Below are positions 8,372 through 16,636 of a stretch of DNA of 51,099 bases, piece after piece; the first letter of the stretch is position 1, and each line of letters starts with the position of its first letter. Origin of the DNA: Gemmatimonadaceae bacterium (GTDB lineage Bacteria > Gemmatimonadota > Gemmatimonadetes > Gemmatimonadales > Gemmatimonadaceae); NCBI GenBank assembly GCA_947457545.1, contig CANGXD010000011.1, forward strand, positions 1 to 51,099, in the 5' to 3' direction. A model generated the notes under the pieces. It made no database searches, was not told where the DNA came from, and saw only the letters and a program-made list of their open reading frames with translations. The translations under genes and the position numbers were made by a program.

Positions 8372-9126
8372 TTCGCGCCCGCGCGTGTGGCAACGACCCG
8401 CTTGATGGTGTTGTCTTCGAAGTAGAGCCCCGCGTCGTTGTCGCACGCGTATCCCGGCTGCATCTCGCCGCTGCCGATGAGCTTCTGGTACAGCGGACGA
8501 CGTCCGGCTTCGGCGTCGTAATGCGGCGAGTGGCTGCCCTTGAGGAAGCCCATGCACTTCACGATGGAGAGCGCCTTGGGGCGCGAGTCGGTGGTGCCTT
8601 CGTCGAACCAGCAGAGTGAGCCGGCGCTGGCGCCGCCAAGGACGATGCCGCGATCCCACGCCTGGCGGAGAATGACGTCGATCCCCTGCGCCTTCCAGAT
8701 GGCCTGCTGATTGAGGGTGTTGCCGCCGCTCACGACGATCGCGTCCATGCTGAGCAGGACTTCATCCCACCCCTGCGTTTGCGACAGGCTTTCGATGAAG
8801 CTGTTCTGCACGAACGGCTCGACATTCAGCGGCGCACACGACTGATAGAACGCCAGCGAGCCGGCGGGGCTGTCCGCGCTGGCCGTGGGCAGATAGCAGA
8901 TGCGCGGCCGAGTCTTGCCGGTGAGCTGCGCCATGTAGCCAATGAACTTCGTGCGAAAGCCGCCGCCGGCGATGAGAATCTTGCGCGTGGCGCGGGCGTC
9001 GGGGGCAGCCAGGTTGGAGTCGGTCATGTGCGGGGCGGGCTCGGCTGGAAGCGATTGGGCGAAGGTGGGCAATGCGGCGGCGGCGGCGAAGGTGCCACCA
9101 GTGGCGACGAAATCTCTGCGGTTCAT
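8305..9126 (-). CDS. S51-family peptidase (cyanophycinase/peptidase E-like), Tat-type signal
   Basis: A 273-residue serine peptidase of the S51 family. The core starts at KILIAGGGF (about residue 49); the nucleophile is Ser167 in LGGASAGSLCW, the family's nucleophile elbow. Cyanophycinases and related enzymes hydrolyse Asp-containing dipeptides or polymer. The N-terminus MNRRDFVATGG followed by an alanine-rich segment resembles a twin-arginine signal, so the enzyme may be exported; an internal ATG at residue 34 would instead give a cytosolic form. The ATG overlaps the SEC-C gene stop by 1 bp. No cyanophycin synthetase is present in the window, so the substrate may be other beta-aspartyl or Asp peptides (inference). 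Confidence 0.85.
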   Translation of the reverse strand: MNRRDFVATGGTFAAAAALPTFAQSLPAEPAPHMTDSNLAAPDARATRKILIAGGGFRTKFIGYMAQLTGKTRPRICYLPTASADSPAGSLAFYQSCAPLNVEPFVQNSFIESLSQTQGWDEVLLSMDAIVVSGGNTLNQQAIWKAQGIDVILRQAWDRGIVLGGASAGSLCWFDEGTTDSRPKALSIVKCMGFLKGSHSPHYDAEAGRRPLYQKLIGSGEMQPGYACDNDAGLYFEDNTIKRVVATRAGAKCYHVKLVNGKVVEETMEPEML

Positions 9127-9923
9127 CAGCGCACCTCGTTTTGTGGTTCGTCGGGGAGTTCATCCATCGGGTCAGCGTCGTCGGCGTAGAGCGTATCGGC
9201 CAGCGTATGCCATCGCCGTGCGGTGCGGGCCTGCCACGCAGCGTCGGTGAGCACGGCGTCGGGCACCGGATCGCTACCCGCTTCTGCCAGTAGTTCCGAC
9301 ACGAACTGCATGCCGTCCTGCCGAATGAGCGTGTCTTCGTGCATCCCTGCGAACACGTGGATGCCATCACTTTCCAGCACGTAGGCACACACGAACTCAG
9401 AGGGCGACAGCATGTGTGTCAGATCTGGTTCGTGTACGAACACTGTGCGGCCCGTGAGCTTGTCCGTGACCGTGGTGCCTACCCCTTCCTCGACGGTTTC
9501 GGCTTCCCAGATTCCCATGCGGAGGCCAAGTCCGGCCGTGACGAACGCCTGGTCGTCGGCGGTGGCGCGCTTGCCCGCGTCGTCCAGCCATGCGGCGGCG
9601 ACGGGTTTGCCAAGCTTGCCCGGGACGTACGAGAACAGCACCCAGCCGATGTAGATGTCCCCTTCGAGGTCGCTCAGGTCGTCTTCGCGCGCGATCCCCC
9701 ACGCGTCGAGCGCCCCGTCTATCCAGTCACCGCCCATCTTTTTCGTGGCCCAATCCAGGATCTCCTGGCCCACCCGCTTTTGCCGCTGCAGCAGCACTTC
9801 GGCGCGCTGCCATTCGGCGCGTACGTCCGGCGGAAGCGCCGCCACTTCAGGGGGCACGGCGGCGCCGTGGCACTTCTTGAACTTCTTGCCGGAGCCGCAG
9901 GGGCAGGGGGCGTTGCGATCCAT
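9126..9923 (-). CDS. SEC-C metal-binding domain protein
   Basis: A 265-residue soluble protein that opens with the SEC-C zinc motif CPCGSGKKFKKCHG (residues about 7-20), placed N-terminally rather than at the C-terminus as in SecA. The remainder is acidic, with no motif I can name, and ends in a low-complexity tail. SEC-C modules bind zinc and mediate protein contacts. It lies between the dehydratase (39 bp upstream) and the S51 peptidase (1-bp overlap), which indicates co-transcription. Molecular role unknown. Confidence 0.85.
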   Translation of the reverse strand: MDRNAPCPCGSGKKFKKCHGAAVPPEVAALPPDVRAEWQRAEVLLQRQKRVGQEILDWATKKMGGDWIDGALDAWGIAREDDLSDLEGDIYIGWVLFSYVPGKLGKPVAAAWLDDAGKRATADDQAFVTAGLGLRMGIWEAETVEEGVGTTVTDKLTGRTVFVHEPDLTHMLSPSEFVCAYVLESDGIHVFAGMHEDTLIRQDGMQFVSELLAEAGSDPVPDAVLTDAAWQARTARRWHTLADTLYADDADPMDELPDEPQNEVR

Positions 9924-9962
9924 GATGATGGCGTGGGTGAGCGCAGGGGGGGCAGCGGAAAG

Positions 9963-10964
9963 CTAGAACGGCGTTCCGATAAGCGCACCGAAGGTAGTCG
10001 CGTCGATGTTGCCACCGCACACGACGAGCCCCACGGTTTTGCCGGCCAGCTGGTCGCGCAACGGATACAGCAATGCCGCCAGCGCCGCCGAGCCGGCGGG
10101 CTCGGTCACGAGCTTGGCGGCGCGGAAGGTGAGGCGCATGGCGTCGCGGATTTGGTCGTCGGTCACGAGCACGACGTCATCGACGAACTGCCGGTTGAGC
10201 GCGTACGAGTAGGGCTCGCAGCGTGGGGCGCCGAGTGAGTCGGCGATGGTGCGCACTTTGTCGATGCTCTGCGGCGATCCGGCGGCGAAGCTGCGGTACA
10301 TGGTGTCGGCGCCTTCGGGCTCGACCACATAGACGGCAGTGTGTGGCGAGAGCTGCTTGACCGCGCACGCCACCCCGCCCGTGAGTCCACCGCCACCGGC
10401 GGCCACGATGACGGCGTCGAGCTGGGCGCCTTCGTGTTGTAGCTGCTCGACGAACTCGAGCCCCACGGTGGCCGTGCCGAGTGCGGTGCGCGGCCCTTCG
10501 TAAGGGTGCACGAAGGTGCGCCCTTGGGTGGCGACGATCTCGTGGACGCGGGTGAAGGCATCGTGCACCGTGTCCACCAGCTCCACCGTCGCGCCCAGTT
10601 CTTTGCAGAGCGCAATGCGATAGGGATTGGCCGTGCGCGGCATGACGACGGTCGCGGTGGTGCCGAGTTCGCGCGCGCAGTAGCCGAGCGAGATGGCGTG
10701 GTTGCCGGCCGACACACCGGTGACGCCGCGCGCGAGTTCGTCCGCGGTGAGGTCGAGCATCACGGTGAGTGCGCCGCGTGGCTTGAAGCTGCCCGTGCGC
10801 TGAAAGAGCTCTTCCTTGAGCCACACGCGCGTGTGCGGCGCGAGCCGGGCGGCGACGGCGTCGTCGACCAGTTCGCGCACGGGGGTGGTGACCACGCGCG
10901 TACCCAGCCGGGTGCGCGCGGCGCGGATGTCGTGGAGCGAAGGGACGGACATGGGGGTGGTCAC
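9963..10964 (-). CDS. PLP-dependent threonine/serine dehydratase
   Basis: A 333-residue fold-type II PLP enzyme. Lys61 in RTGSFKPRGA forms the Schiff base, and the phosphate-binding glycine loop is VAAGGGGLTGG. At this length it lacks the C-terminal regulatory ACT domains of biosynthetic IlvA, so it resembles the short catabolic/ammonia-lyase type that converts L-threonine or L-serine to 2-oxoacid and ammonia. Its start lies 2 bp after the fic stop, and a serine-biosynthesis operon sits about 4 kb away. Racemase-type members of this fold look alike, so substrate is not proven. Confidence 0.88.
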   Translation of the reverse strand: MTTPMSVPSLHDIRAARTRLGTRVVTTPVRELVDDAVAARLAPHTRVWLKEELFQRTGSFKPRGALTVMLDLTADELARGVTGVSAGNHAISLGYCARELGTTATVVMPRTANPYRIALCKELGATVELVDTVHDAFTRVHEIVATQGRTFVHPYEGPRTALGTATVGLEFVEQLQHEGAQLDAVIVAAGGGGLTGGVACAVKQLSPHTAVYVVEPEGADTMYRSFAAGSPQSIDKVRTIADSLGAPRCEPYSYALNRQFVDDVVLVTDDQIRDAMRLTFRAAKLVTEPAGSAALAALLYPLRDQLAGKTVGLVVCGGNIDATTFGALIGTPF

Positions 10965-10966
10965 GG

Positions 10967-12124
10967 TTAGTTCTCGTCAATGAGCAGCGCGATGTAGGGC
11001 GCGTATCGAAAGCGACGATTTCTTGAAAAGCCGGTCATTTCTTCGAGGATGCCGGTCTTTGTCAATTTGGCGACCAGATTGTTGGCCGACACAAACTGCG
11101 CCCCCGTTATCTCCATCACGTTGGCAATGGTGACGATCGGCTTGGTGAACAGCGCTTCGAGAAGGCGGTGCCCGTTCGCAGCGGCGCGACCGGTCTGTTC
11201 CGTGATAAGCGCGCGATGCGCTTCCCGGAGTTGCACGATACGCCGCGCGACATCGGCGGCATCGGTGGCCACTTCGATAACACCGCGCAGGAAGAAGGCC
11301 AACCACCCTTCCCAGTCACCGTGATCACGCACCGCCTGAAGTCGATCGTAATACTCTGCGCGGTGTGCCTTGAGGTAATGCGAAAGATAGAGCACCGGCT
11401 TCTGCAGGATCTGCATCTCAACAAGCAGGAACGAAATGAGCAGTCGGCCAATGCGACCATTCCCATCAAGAAAGGGATGAATGGTCTCAAACTGCACATG
11501 CGCCAGCGCGATGCGCACGAGTGGAGGAATCGCGTCTGTGGCGTGCAAAAACTGCTCGAGATGTCCCAACGCCGGTGGTACCTCGTGCGGCGGTGGCGGC
11601 ACGAAGGTCGCTCGTGAAAGTGGCGCGCCACCGGGGCCAATCCAGTTCTGGCTCGTCCGGAGTTCGCCGGGCTGCAAGCGACCACCGCGCACTCCCTCGA
11701 GCAGGATGGTGTGAATCTCCTTGATGAGACGCGTTGAAACGGGAAGCTCGCGGAGGCGCTGCAGCCCGACATTCATCGCGCGGACATAGTTGATGACCTC
11801 ATCTACGTCGCGCGGCAGCAATTCGTCCAACAGCTCGGCTTCAGCGCGTAGCAGGTCCTGCAGAGAGCTTTGCGTGCCTTCGATCTGGCTCGAAAGTACG
11901 GCCTCGCGCCGAACGTACCCGAAGACGAGCAGATCAGGGTTTGGGAGAGTCAGGATAGACCCGTCGAGTCTGCCCAGCGCACGATCAGCGGCCGAAAGAA
12001 GCACGGGCAGATCCCCGTCCAGCCTGATTGGCGGGACCGGAGGGAGCGGGGCTGGAACGAACGCACGGTACCCAGTGGGCTGGCTCACGTAACGGCCAGC
12101 TCTTCCTTCCTGAAGCTGCTGCAT
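10967..12124 (-). CDS. Fic family AMP transferase with N-terminal self-inhibitory motif (class II)
   Basis: A 385-residue Fic protein. The catalytic motif HPFLDGNGRIGR lies at residues 216-227 with all signature residues (His216, Asp220, Arg224). An inhibitory-helix motif of the form (S/T)xxxE(G/N) is seen at 78-83 (SSQIEG), as expected for class II Fic enzymes, whose glutamate blocks the ATP gamma-phosphate site. The C-terminal ~90 residues look like a winged helix (TIANVMEITGAQFVSANNLV), common in this subgroup. Such enzymes AMPylate protein targets; the target here is unknown. ATG 12124 has GGAGG 5 nt upstream. The upstream region is AT-rich with direct repeats, and the dehydratase follows after 2 bp. 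Confidence 0.93.
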   Translation of the reverse strand: MQQLQEGRAGRYVSQPTGYRAFVPAPLPPVPPIRLDGDLPVLLSAADRALGRLDGSILTLPNPDLLVFGYVRREAVLSSQIEGTQSSLQDLLRAEAELLDELLPRDVDEVINYVRAMNVGLQRLRELPVSTRLIKEIHTILLEGVRGGRLQPGELRTSQNWIGPGGAPLSRATFVPPPPHEVPPALGHLEQFLHATDAIPPLVRIALAHVQFETIHPFLDGNGRIGRLLISFLLVEMQILQKPVLYLSHYLKAHRAEYYDRLQAVRDHGDWEGWLAFFLRGVIEVATDAADVARRIVQLREAHRALITEQTGRAAANGHRLLEALFTKPIVTIANVMEITGAQFVSANNLVAKLTKTGILEEMTGFSRNRRFRYAPYIALLIDEN

Positions 12125-12129
12125 TGCTA

Positions 12130-12134
12130 CCTCC
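12130..12134 (-). promoter_or_regulatory. Strong ribosome binding site of fic
   Basis: The minus-strand sequence GGAGG ends 5 nt before the ATG at 12124, supporting this start over downstream alternatives. Confidence 0.7.
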
Positions 12135-12159
12135 GCATAATACCGCTCAAAATTGACTT

Positions 12160-12215
12160 TGTGTGATAAGCAGAATGTAATATAAATGACTAAATCGTCT
12201 TGTGTTATGCGCAGA
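12160..12215. repeat. 15-bp direct repeats upstream of fic (possible operators)
   Basis: TGTGTGATAAGCAGA (12160-12174) and TGTGTTATGCGCAGA (12201-12215) match at 12 of 15 positions and start 41 bp apart, near four helical turns. A shorter related AAGCAGA recurs at 12225-12231. The region 12125-12273 is much more AT-rich than its surroundings and must hold the fic promoter. Confidence 0.45.
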
Positions 12216-12273
12216 GTTTAATACAAGCAGATAAACTGCGGCTCCACCGCACGGCGGTAGGTATGCCCGCTAC

Positions 12274-13008
12274 TCACGCCAACGTGATCACCTGCCCGCT
12301 CACGTTCCGGGCGAGCGGACTAGCCAGGAACGCCACCACGTCGGCGACAGACTCGCGCTCTACGTACTCGGTCTTGTCGCCCATGTCGGCCACGTTGCTG
12401 GCGGTGCGGATGGCGGTGGGGGCGACGGCATTGGCACGGACGCCGTGTGCCTTTTCGTCGAGTGAGAGGGTGCGCATGAGGGTGAGCACCCCGCTTTTGG
12501 CGGCGGCGTAGGCGGCCATTCCCGACGGGTTACCGCCGGCGGTTGCGGCCACCGAGCCGAAGAAGACGAAGCTCCCCTTCGCGTCGCGCACGGCGGGGAG
12601 AAAGGCACGGGTGGTGGCGAAGGCGGTGGAGAGGTTGATGGTGAACTGCTTGGCCCACGCCTCGGGGTCGGCCTCGTCGAGCGGGCCCGTCATGCCGAAA
12701 CCGCCAGCCACGCAGACCACGGCCCGCACCCCTTTCACGCCTTCGGCGCGGTGCGCCCAGATGACCTCGGCCGCCGCGCTGACGGCGCTGGCGGGATCGG
12801 CGAGGTTGGCGGCGTGTGCCGAGACGTTGGCGAATCCTGCCGAGGTGAGTGCCTCGGCGCGCGCCGTGACCTGATCGAGCGACAGATCGAGCAGCGCCAG
12901 GGAGGCGCCGCGCTGGGCGAAGCCGAGGGCAATGGCTTCACCCACTTGGCCGGCTCGGCCGACGCCGGTGATGACAACGAGTTGGCCGGCAAAGTCGAGA
13001 CCGTTCAT
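12274..13008 (-). CDS. Short-chain dehydrogenase/reductase (SDR)
   Basis: A 244-residue classical SDR. The Rossmann nucleotide loop is TGVGRAGQVGEA near residues 14-25, and the catalytic YxxxK appears as YAAAK after the serine-containing FFGSVAATAGG segment. The NAPTAIRT-type loop after the active site is also in place. Asp after the second strand (LALLDLSLD) favours NAD over NADP (inference from family rule). Substrate unknown. It is followed by the regulatory gap ahead of fic and is probably transcribed alone. Confidence 0.92.
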   Translation of the reverse strand: MNGLDFAGQLVVITGVGRAGQVGEAIALGFAQRGASLALLDLSLDQVTARAEALTSAGFANVSAHAANLADPASAVSAAAEVIWAHRAEGVKGVRAVVCVAGGFGMTGPLDEADPEAWAKQFTINLSTAFATTRAFLPAVRDAKGSFVFFGSVAATAGGNPSGMAAYAAAKSGVLTLMRTLSLDEKAHGVRANAVAPTAIRTASNVADMGDKTEYVERESVADVVAFLASPLARNVSGQVITLA

Positions 13009-13125
13009 GGGTGTCGGGGAATGCAGGTGGATAGCGCGACCTTCGAGGCGAGGAGCACGGTTCGTGCAACGTCGTCACCGTGCCAACATGATCGCCCAAT
13101 TACGCCCTAAATCAGGCTTCTGACC

Positions 13126-13521
13126 ATGCCCCGTTCCACCCGCCTTTTTGCTACGGTTGCGCTCGCCGCGGCCACCGTGACCAGCAGTGGCTGCTTTCTC
13201 GTTGCCGCCGGCGCCGGCGCCGGTGCCGCCGTGGCGTACACCAATCGCGGGGCGACCGCGAACATCGAGGGGACGGTCCCCGTGGTGTTCGACCAGGCGG
13301 TGCGCGCGTTCGGCACGTTGCAGATAACGGAGACCGGCCGCGCGACAGAGAACAGCGGCGACCTGCGTCGGTTGGTGGGCACGCTCGGCGAACAGGAAAT
13401 CACCGTCGAGGTGAAGCGTTCGAGCGAGAGTGTCGCCGCGGTGGAAGTGACCGCGAAGAAGAACGTGGTGGATTACGACAAGGATCTGGCGAAGCGCGTG
13501 CTGGATGCGATGACGAAGTAG
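13126..13521 (+). CDS. DUF3568-type small lipoprotein
   Basis: A 131-residue exported protein. The N-terminal MPRSTRLFATVALAAATVT is followed by SSGC, a lipobox ending in Cys23, then a glycine/alanine-rich stretch and the YTNRGATANIEGTV start of the conserved domain. The remainder (DQAVRAFGTLQI to the KDLAKRVLDAM end) is typical of the DUF3568 family, small envelope proteins of unknown role. It is alone on the plus strand between two minus-strand genes. Confidence 0.8.
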   Translation: MPRSTRLFATVALAAATVTSSGCFLVAAGAGAGAAVAYTNRGATANIEGTVPVVFDQAVRAFGTLQITETGRATENSGDLRRLVGTLGEQEITVEVKRSSESVAAVEVTAKKNVVDYDKDLAKRVLDAMTK

Positions 13522-13539
13522 CGGCAGCACTCGCTGCCG
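13522..13539. terminator. Hairpin between convergent genes
   Basis: CGGCAGC (13522-13528) and GCTGCCG (13533-13539) form a 7-bp perfect stem with a 4-nt loop immediately after the DUF3568 stop and 4 bp before the convergent ADP-ribosylglycohydrolase stop. No T tract follows on the plus strand. Confidence 0.5.
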
Positions 13540-13542
13540 TAG

Positions 13543-14628
13543 TTACCCCACAAACCGCTCCACCGCTTCATCGATCAATGTGAACAGCCGGCCGTCATCG
13601 TCGCCGTTCACGCGCCCCAGCAGTCCGTCGCGCCAATCGGTGGGAATCCACGACGTGCCGTGCGCGGCGCCCATCGCGGCGCCAACGATGGCGGCGATGG
13701 TATCGTTGTCGCGCGTGTCGTTCACTGCCACCAGCATCGCTTCACGCGGGTCGTGGCCGTGCTGTGCCACGATGTGCAGCACCGTGGGCATCGTCTCCAG
13801 CAAAAAGGCGCCGCTGTTCCAAATGGGGCCGGTGCTGCGCACAGTCGCGCGGCGCGCGATGGCGCTCTTCACCTGCGCATCGAGCAGCTGCGACAGACTG
13901 CCGCGCCACTCGTGCAACGGGCCCAGCGTCACGCGAGTGTCGTACTCCTGATCGCTGTCGAGTACGCGGAGCACTTCCGTGTACGTCTCCAGCCACTCAG
14001 CGGGCGTCTCGGGGAGGTCGCCGTTGAGCAAGCGCCACAACAACGCCACCCACGCCACGCTGCTGGCAATCGCGAGCGAGTCGTTGTGCGTGACCGCGGC
14101 ACTGATGGCGGCGTCGATCCAGAGCTGCGTACCACCCTTGTGCAGATGCGGCAGCACGGTGGGCGCAATACGCATGATGGCGCCGTTGCCGGCACTCTGC
14201 TGCGTGGCTTCCCACCAGGGCACACCGGTGCGCAGCGCATCGCAAAAGTCACGCGTCGCGCGGCCAATGCCGAAGATGCGGTCGTTGGCAATGCGGAACG
14301 CGAGTTCATCGGGATCGAGCGTCCCGTCGGCAAGCAGCTGTTCGATGGCGCGACAGGTAAGCTGCGTGTCGTCGCTCGGCGTGCCGGCGCGCGCGCCGCC
14401 CGCGTAGCGCGTGGGCAGGTAGGTGGTAATGCGCCCGTGTTCGAGATCGCGCTCGGTGGGGAGCATGTTCTCCGTGCGATTCCCCAGCGAGTCGCCAATA
14501 GCCACGCACAGCAGCATGCCGCGGACCCGGTCGGCCAGGTCCGGCGCGTCGATGGGCGGGGCAGGGGGCAACACGGCCAATCGGGCCGGGTCGAGGCGGG
14601 GGATCCAGCGGGAGTCGTCGAGCATCAT
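13543..14628 (-). CDS. ADP-ribosylglycohydrolase family protein
   Basis: Hydrolase of the ARH/DraG family, which removes ADP-ribose from proteins or related conjugates using two Mg ions. Metal-binding signatures are present: GDSLGNRTE and PSDDTQLTCR near the N-terminus, and NDTRDNDTIAAIVGA near the C-terminus. The tandem ATG ATG at 14628 is chosen as start; an upstream GTG at 14679 would add 17 residues without an evident ribosome binding site. It closes the serine operon, separated from the aminotransferase by about 60 bp. Whether it acts on that pathway or just shares the transcript is not visible. Confidence 0.88.
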   Translation of the reverse strand: MMLDDSRWIPRLDPARLAVLPPAPPIDAPDLADRVRGMLLCVAIGDSLGNRTENMLPTERDLEHGRITTYLPTRYAGGARAGTPSDDTQLTCRAIEQLLADGTLDPDELAFRIANDRIFGIGRATRDFCDALRTGVPWWEATQQSAGNGAIMRIAPTVLPHLHKGGTQLWIDAAISAAVTHNDSLAIASSVAWVALLWRLLNGDLPETPAEWLETYTEVLRVLDSDQEYDTRVTLGPLHEWRGSLSQLLDAQVKSAIARRATVRSTGPIWNSGAFLLETMPTVLHIVAQHGHDPREAMLVAVNDTRDNDTIAAIVGAAMGAAHGTSWIPTDWRDGLLGRVNGDDDGRLFTLIDEAVERFVG

Positions 14629-14689
14629 CTCTCTGCGTGCGGTCTCTAGGGTTGACCGTAGAATAGCAGGTTCCCGCACCTATCGGTCT

Positions 14690-15784
14690 TTACCCCAACA
14701 ACTCCTCGATCCCTTCCGCCGTCGCCTCGAGGACCGCTTCCAACCCTTCCATCGTGTGGTCACCCATGTGGCCAATGCGGAATGTGCTGTTCTTGAGTTT
14801 CCCGTACCCACCGCCAATGACGAAGCCGCGTTTCGCGACGGCCTTCACGATCGCGTCGCCGGTGAGCACGGGCGGCACCGTCACCGCGGTCACGGTATGG
14901 CTGCGATGGTCATCGGGCGCGTAAATGCCGAACGGCTCGCCCACCCGCTGCCGCAGCTCGTGCACCCAGCTGTGCGTATGCTCCGCCATTTGCGTGTGAC
15001 GCTCCCACCGGCGCTCGATCGTTTCGCGCGCGATGTAACCACCCTGCACCGCCGTGGCGTACAAGAGCGACAGCGCCGGCGTGTTGGGCGTCTGGTTCTT
15101 GTGGATGTACTGCTCGAACTCCACGAGGTCGTAGTACAACCCGCGCGCGCCGGCCTGCCCGGCGGTGGCGATGAACTGTTCACTGGCCACGCCAAAGGCC
15201 AATCCCGGCGGCAACGCGAGCGCCTTCTGCGAACCCGTGAGGACGAAGTCGAGCTCCCACGCGTCGGTCTCGACTTGCACGCCGGCCAGGCCGGTTACGC
15301 TGTCGACGAGCACCGCGCAGTCGTAGCGATGCGCGAGCTGCGCGAGCTCGGGCAAACTGGTGAGCGTGCCGGTGCTCGTTTCGCTGTGCACGACCGTGAG
15401 CGCCGCATACGGGCGCGCCTTGAGTGCGGTCTCCACCTCATCGAGCGACACGGGGCGCGTCCAATCGCCACCAATGACGGTGGACTCACGGCCGCAGCTG
15501 TGCGCGATGTTGGCAAAGCGCTCGCTGAAGGCGCCGTTCACCAGGCACAGAATGGCGCCCGGGCGCGCGCAGCGAATGGCGGCTTCCATGAGCCCCGTGG
15601 CGCTCGAACTGCTCACATAGACGGGGCGCTGCGTGCGGAAGATGGGCTTGAGCCCCGCCTGCACGCGCGCAAAGAGCGCTTCGAACACGGCGCCCCGGTG
15701 CGGCAGCATGGGCTGCACCATGGATTCGAGCACCTCTCGGCGGACTTCGGTGGGGCCGGGAAGAAAAAAGGTGCCGAATGCCAT
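14690..15784 (-). CDS. Class V aminotransferase, likely phosphoserine/serine-type
   Basis: A 364-residue fold-type I PLP enzyme of class V. The PLP lysine is Lys187 in LTGSQKALALPPG; the N-terminal FLPGPTEVRREV and the SSSATGLMEAA segments are typical of alanine-glyoxylate/serine-pyruvate aminotransferases. No canonical SerC is seen here, but the gene is clustered with serA and a SerB-like phosphatase, and class V enzymes of this type serve as phosphoserine transaminase in some archaea and bacteria (known). I infer that it transfers the amino group from glutamate to 3-phosphohydroxypyruvate. A serine-glyoxylate aminotransferase is the alternative. Confidence 0.88.
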   Translation of the reverse strand: MAFGTFFLPGPTEVRREVLESMVQPMLPHRGAVFEALFARVQAGLKPIFRTQRPVYVSSSSATGLMEAAIRCARPGAILCLVNGAFSERFANIAHSCGRESTVIGGDWTRPVSLDEVETALKARPYAALTVVHSETSTGTLTSLPELAQLAHRYDCAVLVDSVTGLAGVQVETDAWELDFVLTGSQKALALPPGLAFGVASEQFIATAGQAGARGLYYDLVEFEQYIHKNQTPNTPALSLLYATAVQGGYIARETIERRWERHTQMAEHTHSWVHELRQRVGEPFGIYAPDDHRSHTVTAVTVPPVLTGDAIVKAVAKRGFVIGGGYGKLKNSTFRIGHMGDHTMEGLEAVLEATAEGIEELLG

Positions 15785-15816
15785 GGGAGTCTACATAAAG
15801 GGGGAGTCGACGGTCG

Positions 15817-16548
15817 CTACACGCGCGACGGATGTGACTCGAATAATAAGTCGTACAGCGCGTCGAAGCTGTCGGCCTCGGCGTCGGCCACGGCCACGAC
15901 GTTTTCACGACGCGCCACGCCGGTGTAGGCATAGAAGTTGTCCACCACACCGCGCACTGCGGCGTCGGTGCTGCCGTCGCCCACCATGGCAATGGGGGTG
16001 CGGAGCTGGAGCTGCTGCACCACCCGCGGCTTCCCCTGCTGCGTGGCCAGCGGCTGGTCGCCATCGAGCAGGCTGTAGGTGCCGTCGGTGTCCTGCGCAA
16101 CAGAAACGGCATGCACGCGATCGGCACGCACCCCAAGCTGCAGTGCAAACGGAATGATGGACGGACGCAGACCACCGCTGAGCAGATGCACCTGCACCCC
16201 GGCACCATGCAACGCACCAACCAAACTCTTGGCGCCGGTCTGCATGGCCTGCTGATACGCATCGGCCAACATCATGAGCTCACCCGCCGTGGGACGGATG
16301 CGCGAGAGACGCCGCGTGTAGACCGCTTCGATGGGCATCTCACCGGCCATCGCGCGGGCCGTCAGCTCTTCGCTTTCGGCCGCGATCTCGGGGCCGCGCC
16401 GTGCGGCCAACCAGTCGATGCCTTCGATATCGGCCAGTGTAGAGTCGACATCGAAAATGACGGTTTTGAAGAGCGGCTTGCCAGCGCGGTCGTCGTCATC
16501 TCGGCGAGACATGGGCATACGGTGCTTCCGGTTTCCGGTGAGTTCCAC
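15817..16548 (-). CDS. serB: HAD-family phosphoserine phosphatase-like protein
   Basis: A 243-residue HAD-IB phosphatase. Motif I is DVDSTLAD (residues 33-40), motif II the LLSGG segment and motif IV MVGDGSTDAAV. Length and motif spacing match SerB without an N-terminal ACT domain. The last step of serine synthesis, removing phosphate from phosphoserine, is the likely role given serA upstream and the aminotransferase 32 bp downstream. The first ~25 residues are polar and not conserved-looking, so a later ATG (for example residue 13) may be the true start. Confidence 0.85.
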   Translation of the reverse strand: MELTGNRKHRMPMSRRDDDDRAGKPLFKTVIFDVDSTLADIEGIDWLAARRGPEIAAESEELTARAMAGEMPIEAVYTRRLSRIRPTAGELMMLADAYQQAMQTGAKSLVGALHGAGVQVHLLSGGLRPSIIPFALQLGVRADRVHAVSVAQDTDGTYSLLDGDQPLATQQGKPRVVQQLQLRTPIAMVGDGSTDAAVRGVVDNFYAYTGVARRENVVAVADAEADSFDALYDLLFESHPSRV

Positions 16549-16636
16549 GGCGTGACGCCGAGTGTCCAGCTTGCTTGTTCATGCAATCTGGTAGGCGGTA
16601 CACGAACGCGCTGTAGGAACGGTCCGTCCGGACTGC

